From positions 79,795,894 to 79,859,893 of the forward strand of contig CM042010.1 in assembly GCA_023525715.1 (NCBI GenBank): 64,000 nucleotides of DNA, in the 5' to 3' direction. The notes beneath the pieces are model-generated. The model was not told the origin of the DNA, made no database searches, and saw nothing but the letters and a program-made list of their open reading frames with translations. The stretch comes from Cichorium intybus (taxonomy: Eukaryota > Streptophyta > Magnoliopsida > Asterales > Asteraceae). Position 1 is the stretch's first letter; each line of letters opens with the position of its first letter. Of the stretch, positions 57,333 through 64,000 are shown in pieces. The position numbers and the translations under genes were made by a program.

Positions 57333-60300
57333 TTATGTATTGTGTAGATGTCTCATTCCAATACCATGAACATGTTTTCTAAAGATCTTGGTAGGAAGTG
57401 CCTTTGTGAAGAGATCTGATGCATTGTTGCTAGATTGAACATATTTTAGTTCAATCTGTTGATTCTTTATACGCTCTTGAGTGTATTCAAAAAACTTTGG
57501 AGGAATATGTTTTGTCCTGTCGCTTTTGATGTACCCTTCTTTCATTTGAGCGACACATGCTGCATTATCTTCATAGATTAAGGTTGGAGATTTATCTTTA
57601 TCAATTCCACAAGAAGTCAGGATAAGTTGTGTCATCGATCTTAACCATGTACATTCTCTACTAGCTTCATTTAGAGCAATTACTTCTGCATGATTTGAAG
57701 ATGTGGCGACGAGTGTTTGCTTATGAGAACGCCAAGATATTGCAGTACCTCCATTCATTAATACATATCCAGTTTGAGATCTAGCTTTATGAGGATCAGA
57801 CAAGTAACCTGCATCTGCATAACCAATCAAGCCTTGTTTTGAACTATTAGGAAAAAATAAACCTAAATCAGTAGTTCCGCGAAGGTATCGTAATATGTGC
57901 TTGATTCCATTCCAGTGTCTTTTTGTTGGAGATGAACTAAATCTTGCTAATAGATTTACTGCAAAAGAAATGTCAGGTCTAGTACAATTAGTAAGATACA
58001 TAAGAGCTCCAATTGCATTAAGATATGGTACTTCTGGACCAAGAATTTCTTCATTTTCCTCATAAGGGCGATATGGATCTTTGTCAATATTTAGTGATCT
58101 AACAATCATTGGAGAGCTTAAAGGTTTGGCTTTATCCATATTAAAACGTTTCAAGACCCTTTCTGTATAGTTCGATTGATGGACAAGTATCCCATTTGGC
58201 ATATGTTCAATCTGTAAACCAAGACAATATTTGGTTTTCCCAACGTCTTTCATTTCAAATTCTTTCTTTAAAAATTCAATCACTTCAAGGATTTCTTTAT
58301 TCGTCCCAATAATGTTCAGATCATCAACATAGACGGCTATAATTACATATCCAGATGTTGTTTTCTTAATAAATACACACGGACAAATAGTATTGTTTTT
58401 ATAGCCTTTGCTTATTAAGTAATCACTTAGACGATTGTACCACATACGTCCAGATTGCTTTAACCCATACAATGATCTTTGCAGTTTGATAGAATACATT
58501 TGTTTGGGTTTTGCACTTAATGCTTCTGGCATTTTAAATCCTTCGGGGATTTTCATATATATCACTGTCAAGTGATCCATATAAGTAAGCAGTAACAACA
58601 TCCATAAGATGCATATCTAAATTTTCAGAAACTGCTAGACTGATTAAATATCTGAAAGTGATTGCATCCATAACAGGAGAATATGTTTCTTCATAATCGA
58701 TTCCCGGCCTTTGAGAAAAACCCTGAGCAACGAGCCTGGCTTTGTATCTCACAATTTCATTTTTCTCATTTCTTTTTTTTATAAAAATCCATCTGTATCC
58801 CAATGGTTTCACAACTCCAGGTGTGAGTATAATAGGTCCAAAAACCTTTCTGTTATTGAGAGACGTTAATTCAGCTTGCATGACCTCTTTCCATTTACCC
58901 CAATCCTGCCTATTTTGGCATTCAATGACAGATTGTGGTTCTGGATCCTCATTGATAATATTGCATGCAACTGAATAAGAAAATATTATATCTTCTAATT
59001 CATATTGGCTCCTTACTATTTTTATATGACCATAATTAATTTCAATCTCCTTATCATTTATTTCCTCAACTGGGGAAGTAATGTTATTTTGTGTTTCTTC
59101 ATGAACACTTTCATTATGCTCAAACATATTTTCCATTCCTCTTCTTTTTCTAGGATTTGCATCCTTAGAACCAAATGGCCTTCCACGCTTCAGGCGTGCT
59201 TTGGATTCTTGAGTTACTTTTTTATCAGATTGTCTATCTGGGAGTTTAATTCGAGCTGGAGAATTAACAGCAGGTATATATGATTTAGTAACTCTTTTTG
59301 TATCAGTAAATGCATCAGGTAATTGATTTGCAACTTCTTGCAAATGTATTATTTTTTGAACACCCATTTCACATTCTTGTGTACGGGGATCAAGATATGA
59401 TAAAGAATGTTCATACCATGAAACATTCTTTTCTTGGGTTTTCATTTCTCCCCCAAGCGTTGGGAAATTTTCTTCATTGAAATGGCAATCAGCAAGACGT
59501 GCTGTAAACATATCACCTGTCAAAGGTTCAAGATATATTATTATTGAATTTGTTTCAAAACCAACATATATTCCCAACCTCCTTTGAGGACCCATTTTTG
59601 TACGTTGTGGTGGAGCAATAGGAACATATGCTGCACTTCCAAAAATTTTAAGGTGGGATATATCTGGTTCTTTTCCAGAAACAAGTTGAAGGGGAGAATG
59701 TGTATGATATGCACTTGGTCTTATACGAATCAGTGATGCAGCATGTAAAATTGCATGACCCCATATGGAAACAGGAAGTTTTGTTCTCATTATTAATGGT
59801 CTAGCTATTAATTGGAGACGTTTAATCAGTGATTCTGCTAAACCATTTTGAGTGTGTACATGTGCAACTGGATGCTCAACAGTAATTCCTATAGACATAC
59901 AATAATCATTAAATACTTGAGACGTAAACTCACCTGCATTATCAAGTCTCACTTTATTGATGTTATAATCAGGAAAATGTGCTCTCAGTTTAATAATCTG
60001 AGTTAGGAATTTTGCGAATGCCATGTTACGAGTTGATAATAGGCAAACATGAGACCATCTAGTTGATGCATCTATTAAGACCATAAAGTATTTAAATGGT
60101 CCAGAAGGTGGATGAATTGGTCCACATATGTCTCCTTGAATTCTTTCTAGAAATCTAGGTGATTCCCTTTCAACTTTCATTGGTGAAGGTCTTGTAATTA
60201 ATTTCCCAAGGGAACAAGAAATACACGGGTTCTTATTACCTATTTGAAGGAACTTCTGGTCCTTCAATGGATGCCCAAATGTATTTTCAATTATTTGGCG

Positions 60301-60810
60301 CATCATTGTTAATCCTGGATGGCCCAGCCTGTCATGCCACAAACTAAATATTCTAGGATCACAAAATTTTTCTTTAACCACCAAATTTGACTCAACTATA
60401 TTTATATATGTAAAATGTAAACCAGAATCAAATTGTGGTAATTTCTCCAATATATGGTTTTCATTTATTATAAACATATATTTCTTGTTTCCTATTGTTT
60501 TGGTGAATGTGTCATATCCGTTAAGATATATATCATTAAAACCCAATAAATTTCTATTTGACTTTGGGGAAAATAACGCATTACTGATTACAAACTTCGT
60601 ACCATTAGGTAACATGAAACAAGCATTTCCTGCTCCTACAATCAAGTCTACAGGACCTGATATTGTATTTATGTGCCCTTTTACGGGTTTTAGTGTGGAA
60701 AAATATTTCTTTGTTTTCAAGATGGTGTGTGTGGTACCACAATCAATTATTAAGAGTTCGCCAAGATTTCCTTGGTTTTGTGCTCCAGTTGAACTCATTT
60801 TGAACTTCAT
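57333..60810 (-). pseudogene. pol: Copia pol: protease, integrase, reverse transcriptase, RNase H; one frameshift
   Basis: The first frame (60810-58534) starts MKFKMSSTGAQNQGN. Protease: LLIIDCGTTHTIL (about residues 18-30) with DCGT at the active site. Pre-integrase zinc region: LWHDRLGHPG to CISCSLGKL. Integrase core: GDICGPIHPPSG, VRLDNAGEF and NGLAESLIKRLQ. Reverse transcriptase starts near WKEVMQAELTSL and runs to GSLDSDIY, where the frame breaks at about 58560. The second frame (58601-57333) continues with IPEGFKMPEAL, carries the catalytic YVDDLNIIGT, then RNase H with GYADAGYLSD and SSNHAEVIALNEA. The break is a single shift, so the copy was active not long ago in sequence terms. Reverse transcriptase would copy the RNA in the particle, and integrase insert the DNA. 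Confidence 0.9.
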
Positions 60811-60926
60811 ATAAGAAAAATAAATGATGAGTTACGAACACAATTTTAATAAAAGTGACTCGAAAAAACTTCATTAAGAAAGAAAAACATTACAATAAAA
60901 AATTAAAAACATGTTACAAAAGGAAA

Positions 60927-61979
60927 CTAGTTTTCTAGGATGTCTAAATCATTGCAAAAGTCAAGAGTGTTTAGTTCAATGTTTTCTAGATGAACACCAT
61001 CGATGAGGTTGACTTCTTTCCCCTTTCCTTTAATGGAATCTTGGTAAAGTTTACAAAGATGGGGATCTGTACGATAGGTCCTTGACCAAGGACCTGTGCT
61101 ACCACATCTATAACAAGAACCTCCGGGGTTCTGTGATGTTCCGTCATCATTTCTTTTTTCTTGTGGTTGGACATTATTTCCTTATGGAGTGTGTTGATTA
61201 TTGTTTCTTTGACCACGCCCACGGTTATAAGGATGACCGCGTCCACGACCCTGAGTATAACCGCGCCCAAAATTTTGGTTTTGGTTAAAATGGTCTCGAC
61301 CGCGACCATGGCCTCGTCCACGACCACGACCACGTCCTCGTCCATATGAATTATTTCTTGGTTCATAAGTGATAGTAGCATTTGCTTCAGGAAGTGCTAC
61401 TGAACCTGTTGGACGGGACTGGTGGTTCTTTATTAATAGTTCATTATTTTGTTCAGCAACAAGGAGAAGTGTATTAAGCTCAGAATATTTTTTGAGCTTT
61501 TGCATACGATATTGTTGTTGCAATGTCATATTCGATGCATGGAATGTGGATAGAGTTTTCTCCAACATTGAAGCATCAGAAACATCTTCCCCACAAAATT
61601 TTAGTTGTGAACATATCCGAAATAATGTGGAATTATAGTCATGTACCTTTTTGAAGTCTTGAAACCTCAACGATAACCATTCAGCCCTAGCACTTGGAAG
61701 TATAACTTCCTTTTGGTGGTCAAATCTTTCTTTTAAGCATTTCCAAAGAGTGCTAGGATCAGTTGTATTGAGCTATTCATACCTCAACATTTCATCGATA
61801 TGTTTGCGAAGGAAAATTATTGCACGTGCTTTATCTTGCGACGTGCACTTATTTTTTTCTTTTATAGTTTCAGATAAATCCATGGACTCAAGATGCATCG
61901 TAACATCTATAGTCCAAGGCATGTAGTTCTTTCCGCTGACTTCAAGAGCGGTAAATTCAAGCTTTGCAATGTTTGACAT
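60927..61979 (-). pseudogene. gag: Copia gag with two stop codons and a damaged zinc knuckle
   Basis: The start chosen is the ATG at 61977-61979 (MSNIAKLEFTALEV); an upstream in-frame ATG at 62007-62009 is possible. The N-terminal YMPWTIDVTMHLES is typical of copia gag. A TAG after MLRYE (about 61773) and a TAA after NNNQHTP (about 61183) interrupt it. Between them is a capsid-like region (QDFKKVHDYNSTLFRICSQL), then an arginine-glycine-rich stretch of RGRGRG type (about 61345-61200) that likely binds RNA. The expected CCHC knuckle reads CYRCGSTGPWSRTYR, with proline and tyrosine where the family has histidine and the last cysteine. The end is a TAG at 60927-60929. Confidence 0.85.
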
Positions 61980-62129
61980 ATTGTAGTTCCTAAGAAAAAT
62001 AAAACTCATTAAATTTGTCGTTTAAAGGTGGGGATGGGTTTTACTATTTTTATTATAGTTACAAACATAATTAAATAGATGAATCTTCTCAAATTCCTTT
62101 TATTTTAAAATTTAAAATTTTATTTTTAA

Positions 62130-62480
62130 TCGGTTGCGCATAAATAAACGTTAGTATATATAAATAGATGTCAGAGCATGAATAATAGTTAGTATACATA
62201 AATAAATGTTAGTGTGCGTAAATAAACATTAGTTTATATAAATAAGCATTAGTATACATAAATAAATGTTAGTATGCGTAAATAAATGTTAGTTTGCATA
62301 AATAAATGTTAGTTGCCGTAAATAAACGTTAGTTTGCATAAATAAACGTTAGTTGCCGTAAATAAACGTTAGTTTGCATAAATAAACGTTAGTATACATA
62401 AATAAATCTTAGTTGCATAAATAAAAATTAGTATGCGATAACAAAAGTTAGTTTGCAATAATAAATGTTAATAAAGCGTA
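62130..62480. repeat. About 20-base tandem repeats in the copia leader
   Basis: Some 17 imperfect copies of TAAATAAACGTTAGTTTGCA, between the 5' LTR and gag. Confidence 0.85.
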
Positions 62481-62506
62481 AGTAAATTTAGAATAAGAAA
62501 TGAACT

Positions 62507-62620
62507 TCGTTAGTAGTCATAACGTCAAGGATAAATAAGAAAAGAAATTTGTTAGTAGTCATAACGTTAAGGATAAATAAGAAAAGAAATTTGTTAGTAG
62601 TCATAACTTCGAGAATAAAA
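62507..62620. repeat. Roughly 43-base repeat, three copies, in the copia leader
   Basis: Three copies (the last partial) of a unit containing GTTAGTAGTCATAACG and GGATAAATAAGAAAAG. A 60-codon frame through it is a repeat artefact. Confidence 0.8.
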
Positions 62621-62751
62621 TGTTGTTTTTTTTCGTTATCGTTGTTATTATTATTATTATTAATTAACATTCTAGTTTTGATGAAATTACATACCTTGAT
62701 TAGATCGATGTGTCTTTTAATCGCCTTCGTTAGAGCCTCGTGCTGATAACG

Positions 62752-63346
<595 letters not shown>

Positions 63347-63360
63347 ATCTCCCACTTGCA
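63347..63360 (-). other. Probable polypurine tract of the second LTR element
   Basis: The minus strand reads TGCAAGTGGGAGAT next to TGTTAG, a common arrangement at the 3' end of plant copia elements. Confidence 0.5.
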
Positions 63361-64000
63361 TAAGATTGCATCATAAAGTGAAACCGACAGTGGTAAACGT
63401 CTAGCAACATTTCACTGCCCCCAATAACACATGACAAAGTGCCATTCAACAACATCCAATTCTTCATAATGCTCGAGGCTCTAATTGATGTACCAAGTCA
63501 TGTATCAGTTATCCCTTTGTCATAGACATCATGTTAAACATGAGACATGGATACACAATCATTCTCATTTATATTCAACTTTTGATAAGGCGCCTTAGAT
63601 GTCTATCTCTCAACACATAAGAGAAACAAATCCCATCTTGACTACATACGTCTCTCATGTAGTTCACACTATACCTAACAATGGCCTCAATAGCTGCCTA
63701 TTATTTCAAGAACAACGTTTAACCATATCTAAGCATAGTACTCCCCACACTTGAGTCCCAAATATGCATCTCAAGTCTAAGGATATCAAGATACTAACTT
63801 TATTCAAGAATTTCTTATGGCAACAATCCATGAAGTGTTTTTGAAGCGGGTCTGGTCTAATACTAACAAGTACCTATGAATTTGGTTGCAACCTTTTGCT
63901 ACTTTTACCCATAAAAGTCAACCAATCTAATTCATATTAGTCTTACTTCATAGTTGCTCCCACAACTATGATCGACTATGGACATTTAGAATAATTAGAC
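63361..64000 (-). mobile_element. Internal region of a probable LTR element, non-coding part
   Basis: No open frame or domain. The sequence would be the region upstream of the polypurine tract of a minus-strand element that continues beyond the window. It could be the 3' untranslated part of a large copia element or of a non-autonomous one. Confidence 0.4.

Overview
This is plant nuclear DNA made almost entirely of mobile elements and satellite repeats. Plant origin is shown by TGGTATCAGAGC primer-binding sites, chromodomain Ty3/gypsy and Ty1/copia polyproteins, Helitrons with CTAG ends, and an RWP-RK gene with GT-AG introns. A eudicot is likely; the family cannot be fixed from the sequence. 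No intact host housekeeping gene, rRNA, tRNA or CRISPR array was found.

Layout. (1) 1-17503: a minus-strand chromovirus-type gypsy element (called G1) with gag, a candidate 68-bp intron at the gag/protease boundary, and a pol broken by three stop codons. Its right LTR is split at 6821/16159 by (2) 6822-16158, a non-autonomous minus-strand LTR element with 2.97-kb LTRs and a perfect ACATA target duplication. In place of gag-pol that element carries a spliced RWP-RK transcription-factor-like gene on the opposite strand. (3) 17504-24583: a decayed plus-strand gypsy element (G2) with a duplicated protease region. Its truncated 5' LTR begins exactly where G1 ends, so G1 appears to have inserted into it. 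(4) 24584-39609 and 42527-49623: a 30-bp satellite with higher-order structure, into which G2 seems to have inserted. (5) 39610-42526 and 49624-52520: AT-rich spacers that, with the adjoining satellite, form a tandem duplication of about 10 kb. They carry Helitron ends; a complete non-autonomous Helitron (51826-54651) is delimited by a neighbouring empty site. (6) 54652-56904: AT-rich DNA and microsatellites. (7) 56905-63020: a minus-strand copia element with 269-bp LTRs and TATAT target duplications, with damaged gag and pol. (8) 63021-64000: a TA microsatellite, then the apparent 3' end of another minus-strand LTR element.

Relative order of events from nesting: satellite, then G2, then G1, then the RWP-RK element; and Helitron insertion before the 10-kb duplication. 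The two most interesting signals are the RWP-RK gene captured antisense in an LTR element, and a conserved splice-acceptor position in front of all three gypsy protease copies, which suggests that splicing could join gag to pol.
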